Below, piece by piece: positions 1 to 5,605 of a DNA stretch of 5,605 bases. Each line of letters opens with the position of its first letter. The stretch's first letter is position 1. The position numbers and the translations under genes are program-made. The stretch is from a bacterium (lineage in GTDB: Bacteria > JAMCPX01), in contig JAKAHI010000109.1 in NCBI GenBank assembly GCA_021815065.1, positions 1 through 5,605 on the forward strand, given 5' to 3'. The notes below the pieces were generated by a model. It made no database searches, was not told the origin of the DNA, and was given only the letters and a program-made list of their open reading frames with translations.

Positions 1-1185
1 AACCGGCTCGCCTGTCGTATCGACGCCCAGACATATGGTAAGCAGGGACGAACTTTCCCTGAATTTCTTTGATTGCAGGACCTCCCGCAGGTACACGATC
101 CTTCTCGATGCATTCGGTACTTCTATGCCGACTGCAGCTTTATCCACGATATGCGGCTGTATGCGTACGCTGGGGACCTTCATTGCCAGTGCGAGATCAT
201 CCGAAAGATTCATGATCTGGCTTACTTTGACTCCGGCAGCCGGTTCGAATTCATACATGGTAATGACCGGTCCTGGTCTGATGTTCGTTATCTTTCCGTT
301 TACATTGAAATCCGACAGCTTTTTTTCGAGGGTGCGTGCATTGAACTGCAGTGATGCGGTATCATACTCGATATCCCGCGCCTCGTATTCATCGAGCATC
401 TGTACGGAAGGTTTCTTGAAGTCCCCGGGTATTGCTTTAAACAGTTCTTCCTGCACGGGTTCTTCTGGTTTTTTTACGCGTTCCGGATGCACTTCTTTCT
501 TCTTTGGAGGCTGGATGACGATGTCAAGGGTTCTGTCCTTTATGCCTAATTTTTCCTTTACCCTTTTTCTCTTTTCTCTCCAGACAATGATCTGGGTCTT
601 TATTCGCTGGATGAGTTTCCCTGTGCCCACGATAACCGCTATCGTCAATCCGGCCGTAAACAAGATAAATTGCGTTATGGGCCTCCTGAACAGAAGCACC
701 ATGGAAATAAGGAGCACGGTTACGGCAATGACCGCTGTCCCGGTATTTCCGAGGTATGGATGCAGCTTTGTGGTGAGGAAATAACCGATCCAGCCTCCGG
801 TAGTCATCATGGTCGAGCCCTGGGAGGACGCATGCAGTGCTGCTATGGTGAAAGACAGCGACAGGATAAACAAAACCAGCCCTGAAATGCGTGTCCACCG
901 GTGTTTCCATGTGTCCTTAAAAAGCATGGCAAAAAATATCATGATACCGAGTACGCCGATGACGTATCCCGATAGGCCGAATATCTCGAAAAGCAGTTCT
1001 GCGATGTTGGCCCCTATTTTACCACCCATATTATGGTAGAGGGCGCTGTGCACGTCGTTTAACCATGTTGCGTCGTGCGGGTCATAAGACAACAGGCTTA
1101 TCAGGAGGAATATGGAAACAGACAGGGTCACGAGAGCAACGATGTCCTTTAAGATGACATTTTCTTTTTTATTGTTGTTCGCCAT
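1..1185 (-). CDS. ftsK: DNA translocase FtsK, N-terminal part (cut by window edge)
   Basis: FtsK is a membrane-anchored, septum-located ATPase that pumps chromosomal DNA during division and supports XerCD dimer resolution. The frame is open from an ATG at 1185 to position 1 (395 codons, no stop), so the gene continues out of the window. Seen: a short polar N-terminus, then hydrophobic segments at about residues 15-34, 61-89, 100-117, 147-166 and 172-189, fitting the multi-pass FtsK membrane domain. A basic stretch (about 190-213) and a short charged linker to about 260 follow. From about 275 comes the alpha domain of the motor, with GPVITMYEFEPAAGVK (305-320), LSDDLALAM (327-335), AAVGIEVPN (351-359) and GVDTTGEPV (387-395), which resembles the LGxDxxGEP signature. 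Walker A/B and the gamma domain lie outside. The linker is much shorter than in E. coli FtsK. The usual IPGK ahead of the GIEVPN motif reads IVDK (346-349). The start overlaps the rpoN stop (TGATG), with AAAGG 7 nt upstream. Family assignment is firm. Confidence 0.95.
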   Translation of the reverse strand, partial: MANNNKKENVILKDIVALVTLSVSIFLLISLLSYDPHDATWLNDVHSALYHNMGGKIGANIAELLFEIFGLSGYVIGVLGIMIFFAMLFKDTWKHRWTRISGLVLFILSLSFTIAALHASSQGSTMMTTGGWIGYFLTTKLHPYLGNTGTAVIAVTVLLISMVLLFRRPITQFILFTAGLTIAVIVGTGKLIQRIKTQIIVWREKRKRVKEKLGIKDRTLDIVIQPPKKKEVHPERVKKPEEPVQEELFKAIPGDFKKPSVQMLDEYEARDIEYDTASLQFNARTLEKKLSDFNVNGKITNIRPGPVITMYEFEPAAGVKVSQIMNLSDDLALAMKVPSVRIQPHIVDKAAVGIEVPNASRRIVYLREVLQSKKFRESSSLLTICLGVDTTGEPV

Positions 1186-2543
1186 CAGGATGCCTTTACC
1201 CTTCGTATATGGAGCGGAGAGATATTCATAATCTCCCGGTACTTTGCAACGGTCCTTCTCGCTATGTTTATGCCTTGTGTCTTCAGTATCCTTACAATAT
1301 CCGTGTCCGAGAGCGGCTCTGACTGGCTCTCTTTTTCGATTAGTTCCTTGATCTTCTGCTTTACGAGTTTCGTGGAAAGCAGGTCTCCGTTGTCCGTTTT
1401 CAAGGAAGGACTGAAGAAATATTTCAACTCGTAAATTCCCCATTGTGTCTGGACGTATTTTCCGTTTGTAACCCTTCCGACGGTTGTTTCGTGAACACCG
1501 ATGTCAGTCGCTATGTCCTTTAAAACCATGGGTTCGAAGTATTGTTCGCCGTATTCAAAAAACGACTTCTGCCGTTCAACGATGGCTTCTACCACCTTTT
1601 TTATGGTGTTTTTGCGCTGCTCTACTGCCTTGATCAACCATCGGGCACCCTGGAGCTTTTCCCGGATGAATTTCTTTGCAATATCATTGGCACCGGTTTG
1701 ATCAAGCAATTTCCTGGCATAATAATCTGCGGCCTTAATCCTCGGTACGCCTTCTTCTATAAGTTCGACGACGAGTCTTTCGCCTATCTTGGTTACCATG
1801 ACGTCCGGTACAATGTAGTTTTCCTCACCCGAGCTGTACATGTTTCCCGGTTTCGGGTTCAGATGTTTGATGATCTCTGCTGCTGCAGAAACGAGATCGG
1901 CCTGGACTCCCAATGCTTTTGCTATTGAGGAATAATCTTTTTTTTCAAGGTCGTTTAAATGATCGGCGAGTATGCTGTTTATGATAGGATTATCTATTCC
2001 GAGGTGCCGGATCTGGATTTGGAGGCATTCTTTAAGGCTTCTCGCCCCTACGCCCGAGGGATCAAAGTCCTGGATTTTACCGAGCACCCGTTCGACATCT
2101 TCTGCCGGGGAACCTGTGAAACTGACGATGTCCTCAACCGGCGATGAAAGGTAACCCTCGTCATTTATATTGCCGATGATTGCCTCGCCGATCTGTATCT
2201 CCTGTTCGGTATTTGCGGATAATCCGAGCTGCCAGAGCAAATAATCATGCAATCCCATTTCCCTGTGAGCGGTGTTTTCTATCGGATCTTCTTCTCTTTT
2301 TACGATACCCCTGTCTCCGCTGCCTGCAGCGCTCCGGTCGTTGTAAATATTCTCTTCGGCCTCTGTATCGAGGGTCTCCTGCTCGGACTGTTCTTCCTCG
2401 AGAAACGGATTTATTTCAAGCTCTGTTTTCAGTTCCTGCTCAAGCTCAAGCCTTGTCAGCTGAAGCAGACGGAGGGCCTGAATAAGCTGCGGCGTTAATT
2501 CGAGCTGTTGCCGTAAGCTGACCTCATGTTTTATTTCTATCAT
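1185..2543 (-). CDS. rpoN: RNA polymerase sigma-54 factor RpoN
   Basis: Sigma-54 directs core RNA polymerase to -24/-12 promoters and needs AAA+ activator proteins to open DNA. The 452-residue product has the usual family length and all regions in order. Region I (about 1-48) is glutamine- and leucine-rich, with LTPQLIQALRLLQL (16-29) and INPFLE (44-49). An acidic region II linker covers about 49-90. The core-binding region contains NINDEGYL (125-132) and FDPSGVGAR (160-168). GARWLI (299-304) and EQRKNTI (308-314) belong to the conserved middle part. The helix-turn-helix that reads the -12 element is at about 341-366 (LKDIATDIGVHETTVGRV). The RpoN box, which reads the -24 element, is complete as ARRTVAKYRE (428-437). 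The start ATG overlaps the lptB stop as ATGA, with GAGGA 9 nt upstream. lptB-rpoN adjacency is typical in Proteobacteria. The protein looks intact and functional. What follows it (ftsK rather than hpf) is unusual compared with E. coli. Confidence 0.98.
   Translation of the reverse strand: MIEIKHEVSLRQQLELTPQLIQALRLLQLTRLELEQELKTELEINPFLEEEQSEQETLDTEAEENIYNDRSAAGSGDRGIVKREEDPIENTAHREMGLHDYLLWQLGLSANTEQEIQIGEAIIGNINDEGYLSSPVEDIVSFTGSPAEDVERVLGKIQDFDPSGVGARSLKECLQIQIRHLGIDNPIINSILADHLNDLEKKDYSSIAKALGVQADLVSAAAEIIKHLNPKPGNMYSSGEENYIVPDVMVTKIGERLVVELIEEGVPRIKAADYYARKLLDQTGANDIAKKFIREKLQGARWLIKAVEQRKNTIKKVVEAIVERQKSFFEYGEQYFEPMVLKDIATDIGVHETTVGRVTNGKYVQTQWGIYELKYFFSPSLKTDNGDLLSTKLVKQKIKELIEKESQSEPLSDTDIVRILKTQGINIARRTVAKYREIMNISPLHIRRVKAS
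1193..1197 (-). promoter_or_regulatory. Shine-Dalgarno site for ftsK inside the end of rpoN
   Basis: On the minus strand AAAGG lies 7 nt before the ftsK ATG, within the last codons of rpoN. Together with the TGATG stop/start overlap it supports the ATG at 1185 as the ftsK start and suggests that ribosomes finishing rpoN reinitiate on ftsK. The coupling is inference. Confidence 0.55.
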
Positions 2544-3265
2544 AGCTTAAAATCCTCGCCAAGGTATATGCGTTTGGCCTTTTCACTCAGTGCTATCTCC
2601 TTGGGATCCCCTTCTTCTATAATTCTCCCGTTATTTATAATATAAGCCTTATCGCAAACATTCAAGGTTTCCCTTACATTATGATCGGATATTATGATAC
2701 CGATGCCCTTTTCCCTCAGCGAAAAAAGGATTTCTCTCAGTTCATTGACCGCTATGGGATCGATACCGGCAAAGGGCTCATCCAGGAGCATGAAATCGGG
2801 TTTGGCTGCGAGCGCCCGTGAAACCTCTACACGCCTTCTTTCTCCGCCAGACAGGGAGTATCCCCTGTTATCTTTTATGTGCATGATATTCATGCTCTTC
2901 ATTATTTCCTCGGTCTTTTCGTCGATGAGCTCCTGCGGCATATCCATGGACTCAAAAACGATCTTGATGTTGTCCTGCACCGAAAGTTTTCTGAATATCG
3001 AGGGTTCCTGGGGCAGGTAGGTAATGCCTTTCCTTGCCCGTATAAACATCTGATCTTTTGTTATATCTTCATCGTTTAAAAGGATCTTCCCTTTATCAGG
3101 TTTGTATATCCCGACAATCATATAGAATGTGGTTGATTTTCCGGCGCCGTTGGGACCGAGTAAGCCGATAATTTCACTGCTCTTTACCGAAAGGCTTACA
3201 TCCGATACAACCTTTTTTTTGCCGAAGAACTTCATGAGTCCAATTATTTCAAGGTGTTTGTCCAT
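2540..3265 (-). CDS. lptB: LPS export ABC transporter ATP-binding protein LptB
   Basis: LptB is the cytoplasmic ATPase of the LptB2FGC complex that powers LPS extraction from the inner membrane. The chosen start gives 241 residues, the same length as E. coli LptB. Seen: Walker A GPNGAGKST (37-45), Q-loop Q86 in YLPQEPSIFRKL, ABC signature LSGGE (138-142) followed by the RRRVE typical of the LptB group, Walker B FMLLDEP (158-164) with catalytic E163, D-loop AGIDP (166-170), and H-loop H195 in SDHNVRET. The frame is open further upstream to an ATG at 3334. The start at 3265 is preferred because AGAAGGA lies 7 nt before it, the family similarity begins there, and the longer form would add 23 unlike residues deep inside lptA. 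The gene overlaps lptA by 17 nt and ends in an ATGA overlap with rpoN. All catalytic residues are present. LptF and LptG, its membrane partners, are not in this window. Confidence 0.97.
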   Translation of the reverse strand: MDKHLEIIGLMKFFGKKKVVSDVSLSVKSSEIIGLLGPNGAGKSTTFYMIVGIYKPDKGKILLNDEDITKDQMFIRARKGITYLPQEPSIFRKLSVQDNIKIVFESMDMPQELIDEKTEEIMKSMNIMHIKDNRGYSLSGGERRRVEVSRALAAKPDFMLLDEPFAGIDPIAVNELREILFSLREKGIGIIISDHNVRETLNVCDKAYIINNGRIIEEGDPKEIALSEKAKRIYLGEDFKL

Positions 3266-3845
3266 GCAATATTCCTTCTGTTTGCGGATTGTAGAGTGAT
3301 TTGGCACCTTCGACGAATATCCGGTCCGTACCAAGGTAAAACACTATTTTTGTTCCTTCTATTATATTTTTTGCCTGCCATATCCTCGGAGAGCCCGTTA
3401 AGGTGAGCAGCTTCTTCACATTGTCAAAGACTGCCTCGTCGCCGGTCGCTATCATATCTTTCTTCGTAATCTTGACATCACCAGTCGACACAATCATCGT
3501 TATGTTTTTATCTTTTGCATCATAGTATGCCGTGAGGGTGTCGCAGTACAGTACGACATCTCCCTGCTTTGCAACGACGTTGCCCTTGAATATAACGATA
3601 TGGGTTTTAAGGTTCGCCTCGAGCTGAGTGGAAGTTATATCTATCGGTTTGGTTTGTTTACCCGGTTGCTGCACCTCTTCCATGAGAGAACCCGCATGTG
3701 CGGAGAGAACAACCATGAACGATACCGTGATGGCGAAGAGAAACAGAACGGACACTATGCAGGGCGCGGCCTTGCGGTAGATCTGCATATGCCCGCAGCG
3801 GTTATCCTCAAAATATCTTTGTATCCATAGTAAGAGCATGCTCAT
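3249..3845 (-). CDS. lptA: LPS transport periplasmic protein LptA (OstA-like)
   Basis: LptA forms the periplasmic beta-jellyroll bridge that passes LPS from LptC at the inner membrane to LptD at the outer membrane. The frame gives 198 residues. A signal peptide is visible: basic residues R24 and K25, a hydrophobic core at about 28-47, and a likely signal peptidase I site after SAHA (residue 51). The mature part from about 66 to 193 is one OstA/LptA domain, with repeating beta-strand motifs: FKGNVVAKQGDVVLYCD (86-102), ATGDEAVFD (133-141), LTLTGSPRIWQ (147-157) and an IIEG...RIFVEG end. The start is uncertain. The ATG at 3845 overlaps the lptC stop as ATGA but has no clear Shine-Dalgarno and would give a long 51-residue signal peptide. 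The ATG at 3788 (M20) would give a more normal signal of about 32 residues, but also lacks a well-placed site. The 3' end overlaps lptB by 17 nt. Position between lptC and lptB supports the name. Confidence 0.92.
   Translation of the reverse strand: MSMLLLWIQRYFEDNRCGHMQIYRKAAPCIVSVLFLFAITVSFMVVLSAHAGSLMEEVQQPGKQTKPIDITSTQLEANLKTHIVIFKGNVVAKQGDVVLYCDTLTAYYDAKDKNITMIVSTGDVKITKKDMIATGDEAVFDNVKKLLTLTGSPRIWQAKNIIEGTKIVFYLGTDRIFVEGAKSLYNPQTEGILHGQTP
3273..3279 (-). promoter_or_regulatory. Shine-Dalgarno site that sets the lptB start
   Basis: On the minus strand AGAAGGA stands 7 nt before the ATG at 3265, inside the last codons of lptA. It is the strongest ribosome-binding site seen in the window and favours the 241-residue LptB over the longer open frame beginning at 3334. 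Confidence 0.75.
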
Positions 3846-4399
3846 TTTAAACTCATATTGTATATCTTTGCATTGATATTGCCTTGTACCGTCATGATGT
3901 TTTTCTCAAGATTTATACTACCCTTATCTCCATGCAGTTGCAAATCTTTGCTGTATACCGTTATCGGGTCCCGAGAGATTATAAGCTTTTTTTCTATGAA
4001 ATAGTCAATGCTGTCGCAGGTGAGCGTATAGGTGTTGTCCAGTACCGCATGGATGTTGTCAGCGAGTGTTACCTTGTGATTGCTTTCATCATAGTATCCC
4101 TTTTCAGACGATACCGAGAAAGTTTCACCGTTGGTCAGTATACCGTTCATAACCGGTTTTGTTATGATACCGGGGTGTGTACGATCGAAATACTCCGCCG
4201 ATACTGCAGTGCCGTTGTAGAGGATCGCGTCTTGTTTCAGCTCGGTGTAGACAGGTGCGACGATGGTTATTTTTGGCTGCACGGGCGTTGTATTGTTTGC
4301 TTTCTGTGCCGTTGTCTTTGCGGTACATGATGCAAGAAGAAAAAAAGATACAGCGATGAAGCACCCGAATACCCGGCCGTTACAGCTCTGAAAATTCAT
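3842..4399 (-). CDS. lptC: LPS export protein LptC, with lipoprotein-like signal
   Basis: LptC sits on the periplasmic face of the inner membrane, takes LPS from LptB2FG and hands it to LptA. The 185-residue length is close to E. coli LptC (191). Similarity is weak, as usual for this family; the call rests on position directly before lptA-lptB and on the beta-strand pattern from about 44 to 183. That includes FSVSSEKGYYDE (94-105), KVTLADNI (109-116), a YTLTCDSIDYF strand pair, LHGDKGSINL and IMTVQGNINAKI near the end. The N-terminus is unusual: a short hydrophobic run (about 11-23) ends in LASC (22-25), a good lipobox, followed by a Thr/Ala/Asn/Pro-rich tether (26-43). This suggests a lipid anchor at C25 instead of the single membrane helix of E. 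coli LptC (inference). The start ATG has AGGG 9 nt and GAGGA 14 nt upstream. The stop overlaps the lptA start as ATGA. Confidence 0.88.
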   Translation of the reverse strand: MNFQSCNGRVFGCFIAVSFFLLASCTAKTTAQKANNTTPVQPKITIVAPVYTELKQDAILYNGTAVSAEYFDRTHPGIITKPVMNGILTNGETFSVSSEKGYYDESNHKVTLADNIHAVLDNTYTLTCDSIDYFIEKKLIISRDPITVYSKDLQLHGDKGSINLEKNIMTVQGNINAKIYNMSLK

Positions 4400-4438
4400 T
4401 TGTGATTACCCTATCCTCATGTATGTATTTTATCACAA
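4400..4438 (-). repeat. Inverted repeat in the lptC leader
   Basis: Directly upstream of the lptC ATG a 7-bp arm, TTGTGAT (4400-4406), is matched by ATCACAA (4432-4438), with 25 nt between. On the lptC RNA the arms could pair and place the GAGGA and AGGG ribosome-binding bases in the loop, or the DNA could be a split operator. The long loop and short stem make chance a real possibility. It has no U-tract and does not look like a terminator. Confidence 0.35.
4427..4432 (-). promoter_or_regulatory. Possible -10 element of an internal promoter before lptC
   Basis: On the minus strand TAAAAT matches five of six bases of the sigma-70 -10 consensus, with a TG a few bases before it (TGTGATAAAAT). 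It sits in the A+T-rich 63-nt gap between the acyltransferase and lptC, the longest gap in the window. No good -35 is found at 16-18 nt; TTGTTC occurs about 20 nt upstream. An internal promoter for the lpt genes is plausible but unproven. Confidence 0.25.
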
Positions 4439-4462
4439 CTCATAAAGATAAAGAACAACTTT

Positions 4463-5374
4463 CTATTGCACTCTTCCGGCGTCAGGCCTTTTGGCCCACC
4501 TTGAATGCATCCACACCCAGTCGGCAGGATGACGGCGTATGTGCTGCTCGATGGTATCGGTCATGGACTGGGTTAATGATACGACATCGTTCTCATAATT
4601 TGATGATTTTGAAGGAATAAGAGGGGTATGCAGTGTTATGACGTGATGCCGCGAATCAATCCTTGTTATGAATCCTGCAACAACACCTGCACCGGCTTTC
4701 AAGGCAAGGTCAGCCGCGCCCCGGGGTGTAAAGGCCGTATCTCCGAAGAAGTTGACAAAAACGCCCTGCACATCCGTGTCCTGATCTATCAGCATGCCGA
4801 GTATGGCATTGGATCGCAGCGCCCTGAGGATCTTTTTTCCCGAGCCCTGGCTGCCCCTGATGACCGGATGCACCTGGTGCCGTTCCCTTATATCATTCAG
4901 CAATTTGTCCATTTTCGGGTCGTATATCCCCTTTGCGACGACGTACGTTTCGTATCCTTTGCTGGCAAAGTACACCGGCATGAGCTCCCAGTTGCCGATA
5001 TGCCCGGTAATCCAGAGAATACCTTTCCCCTTCGCCCGTGACTGTTCAAATGCTTCGAAGTTCTCGACCCGGATATAATCATCGATGTGTTTTGCGATGG
5101 TGTCCAGTTTCACGAGTTCCATGATGCTCCTGCCGAAACCTTCAAAGCTTTTTTTGATCTGCTGCCGTGCCCACAAACCGTCCTTGTCAGGAAAGGCTTT
5201 CAGAATATTGTTGATACCCTTGGTCCTCTCGCTTCTGAGGACAAAATAGGCGAGCTTGCCGAGTCCGGCGCCCAGCCATGAATCGAAGCCCAGGGGAAAC
5301 AGCCGGAAAAAGAATATGATTGATTTCGTCCCGTAATAAACCAATGACCTTGCAAACCGCTGCCTGATTCTCAT
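4463..5374 (-). CDS. LpxL/HtrB-family lipid A acyltransferase
   Basis: This family transfers a fatty acyl chain from acyl-ACP to Kdo2-lipid IVA or a related lipid A precursor on the cytoplasmic face of the inner membrane. The product has 303 residues, normal for the family. Seen: a short hydrophobic N-terminal segment (about 18-30) for membrane association; the catalytic HX4E motif as GHIGNWE with H125 and E130; GILWITGH just before it; LIDQD (195-199), VNFFG (207-211) and FTPRGAADLALKAGAGVV (215-232), which match the conserved acceptor/donor region; and DWVWMHSRW (285-293), equivalent to the WxWxHxRW tail motif. The order and spacing of motifs indicate an intact enzyme. Which acyl chain and which position (LpxL, LpxM or LpxP type) cannot be told from sequence, so no symbol is given. 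Its place between kdsC and lptC fits an LPS role. The start ATG has only a weak, very close GGA. A 43-nt gap separates it from kdsC, and 63 nt from lptC. Confidence 0.92.
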   Translation of the reverse strand: MRIRQRFARSLVYYGTKSIIFFFRLFPLGFDSWLGAGLGKLAYFVLRSERTKGINNILKAFPDKDGLWARQQIKKSFEGFGRSIMELVKLDTIAKHIDDYIRVENFEAFEQSRAKGKGILWITGHIGNWELMPVYFASKGYETYVVAKGIYDPKMDKLLNDIRERHQVHPVIRGSQGSGKKILRALRSNAILGMLIDQDTDVQGVFVNFFGDTAFTPRGAADLALKAGAGVVAGFITRIDSRHHVITLHTPLIPSKSSNYENDVVSLTQSMTDTIEQHIRRHPADWVWMHSRWAKRPDAGRVQ

Positions 5375-5417
5375 AATCCGTTACGTTCTTGAAATGTTAC
5401 CACAGGGTTATTCATTA

Positions 5418-5605
5418 TTATGATAGAGGTAAGCCCTTTGCCTGCATGATAAGTTCCACAACTTCCCTTACAGCACCATTACCGCCGCATTTTTTTGTAA
5501 TATAGACGGATATGTTTTTTACGGCTTCTACGGCATCATGTACGGCTATGGGCACTCCGGTCTGTTTGAGTACACCGAGATCGGGTACATCATCCCCGAT
5601 ATATG
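5418..5605 (-). CDS. kdsC: Kdo-8-phosphate phosphatase KdsC, C-terminal part (cut by window edge)
   Basis: KdsC removes phosphate from 3-deoxy-D-manno-octulosonate 8-phosphate to give Kdo, the sugar joined to lipid A in the LPS inner core. It is a cytoplasmic HAD-superfamily enzyme without a cap domain, active as a tetramer. Only the last 62 complete codons are in the window, of a usual length of about 165-185 residues. Seen: YIGDDVPDLGVL, the HAD motif IV (GDDxxD) whose acidic residues bind Mg2+; GVPIAVHDAVEAVK; and the family-typical tail TKKCGGNGAVREVVELIM, whose GGxGAVRE segment is characteristic of KdsC. The nucleophile DxD and the rest of the catalytic core lie beyond the right edge. 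The reading frame ends in TAA, followed in frame by TAA and TGA. Location upstream of an acyltransferase and the lpt genes agrees with the assignment. A bifunctional fusion to KdsD cannot be excluded from this fragment. Confidence 0.93.
   Translation of the reverse strand, partial: YIGDDVPDLGVLKQTGVPIAVHDAVEAVKNISVYITKKCGGNGAVREVVELIMQAKGLPLS

Noticed and set aside
35..784. Long plus-strand open frame of 249 codons
   Set aside because: It lies wholly antisense to ftsK, whose translation shows clear conserved motifs. The plus-strand product is Ser/Phe/Thr-rich with no recognisable domain, typical of a shadow frame.
524..910. Minus-strand open frame of 128 codons
   Set aside because: It is in a different frame from ftsK over the same bases. 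The ftsK frame carries the membrane segments and linker without interruption, so this is an overlap artefact.
1688..1703. TGGCAC as part of a sigma-54 promoter (plus strand, within rpoN)
   Set aside because: The -12 part is absent: no TTGC follows at the required spacing. The site is also antisense inside the rpoN coding region. A second TGGCAC at 3302-3307 fails for the same reason.
1542..1928. Plus-strand open frame of 128 codons opposite rpoN
   Set aside because: Antisense to a fully conserved sigma-54 coding region; no domain or ribosome site supports it.
3266..3334. Upstream extension of lptB to an ATG at 3334
   Set aside because: It would add 23 residues unlike LptB and extend the lptA overlap to 86 nt. 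The ATG at 3265 has a strong ribosome site and gives the standard 241 residues.
4400..4438. CRP-type operator (TGTGA...TCACA) before lptC
   Set aside because: The half-sites are 27 nt apart instead of the 6 nt of a CRP site, so a single CRP dimer could not bind in the usual way.
5380..5400. Direct repeat GTTAC in the kdsC-acyltransferase gap
   Set aside because: Only 5 bp, two copies, no palindromic partner; expected by chance at this length.
1..5605. Mobile element, CRISPR, toxin-antitoxin or phage defence system
   Set aside because: No terminal repeats, transposase or integrase motifs, regular spacers or unexplained genes. The coding density is fully accounted for by conserved envelope, sigma factor and division genes.

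Overview
The window is a compact, single-strand block of housekeeping genes from a Gram-negative, lipopolysaccharide-bearing bacterium. Every supported gene lies on the minus strand, so transcription runs from high to low coordinates. In that order they are: the 3' end of kdsC (Kdo-8-phosphate phosphatase), an LpxL/HtrB-family lipid A acyltransferase, lptC, lptA, lptB, rpoN (sigma-54), and the 5' two-thirds or so of ftsK (DNA translocase). The kdsC-lptC-lptA-lptB-rpoN order is well known from Proteobacteria. The acyltransferase between kdsC and lptC, and ftsK directly after rpoN, differ from the E. coli layout (where hpf and ptsN follow rpoN). They suggest a deltaproteobacterial/Desulfobacterota-type or similar lineage. 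That placement is inference; nothing in the window fixes the taxon.

Layout: 5418-5605 is the last 62 codons of kdsC, ending in three tandem stop codons. A 43-nt gap leads to the acyltransferase (4463-5374). A 63-nt gap (4400-4462) holds an A+T-rich stretch with an inverted repeat and a weak promoter-like element ahead of lptC. From lptC onward there are no gaps. lptC/lptA overlap as ATGA, lptA/lptB overlap by 17 nt, lptB/rpoN overlap as ATGA, and rpoN/ftsK overlap as TGATG. This points to one translationally coupled transcript, with ftsK running off the left edge at position 1.

How the genes work together: KdsC makes Kdo for the LPS inner core, and the acyltransferase adds a secondary acyl chain to lipid A. 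LptC, LptA and LptB belong to the machine that extracts finished LPS from the inner membrane and carries it across the periplasm (LptF, LptG and LptD/E are not in the window). RpoN and FtsK are unrelated to LPS by function, but their position ties their translation to envelope biogenesis genes.

I see no mobile element, CRISPR array, tRNA/rRNA or phage feature, and no credible new system. The points most worth a second look are the lipoprotein-like signal on LptC, the rpoN-ftsK fusion of the operon, and the lptC leader. Residue numbers and motif positions were counted by hand from the translations.
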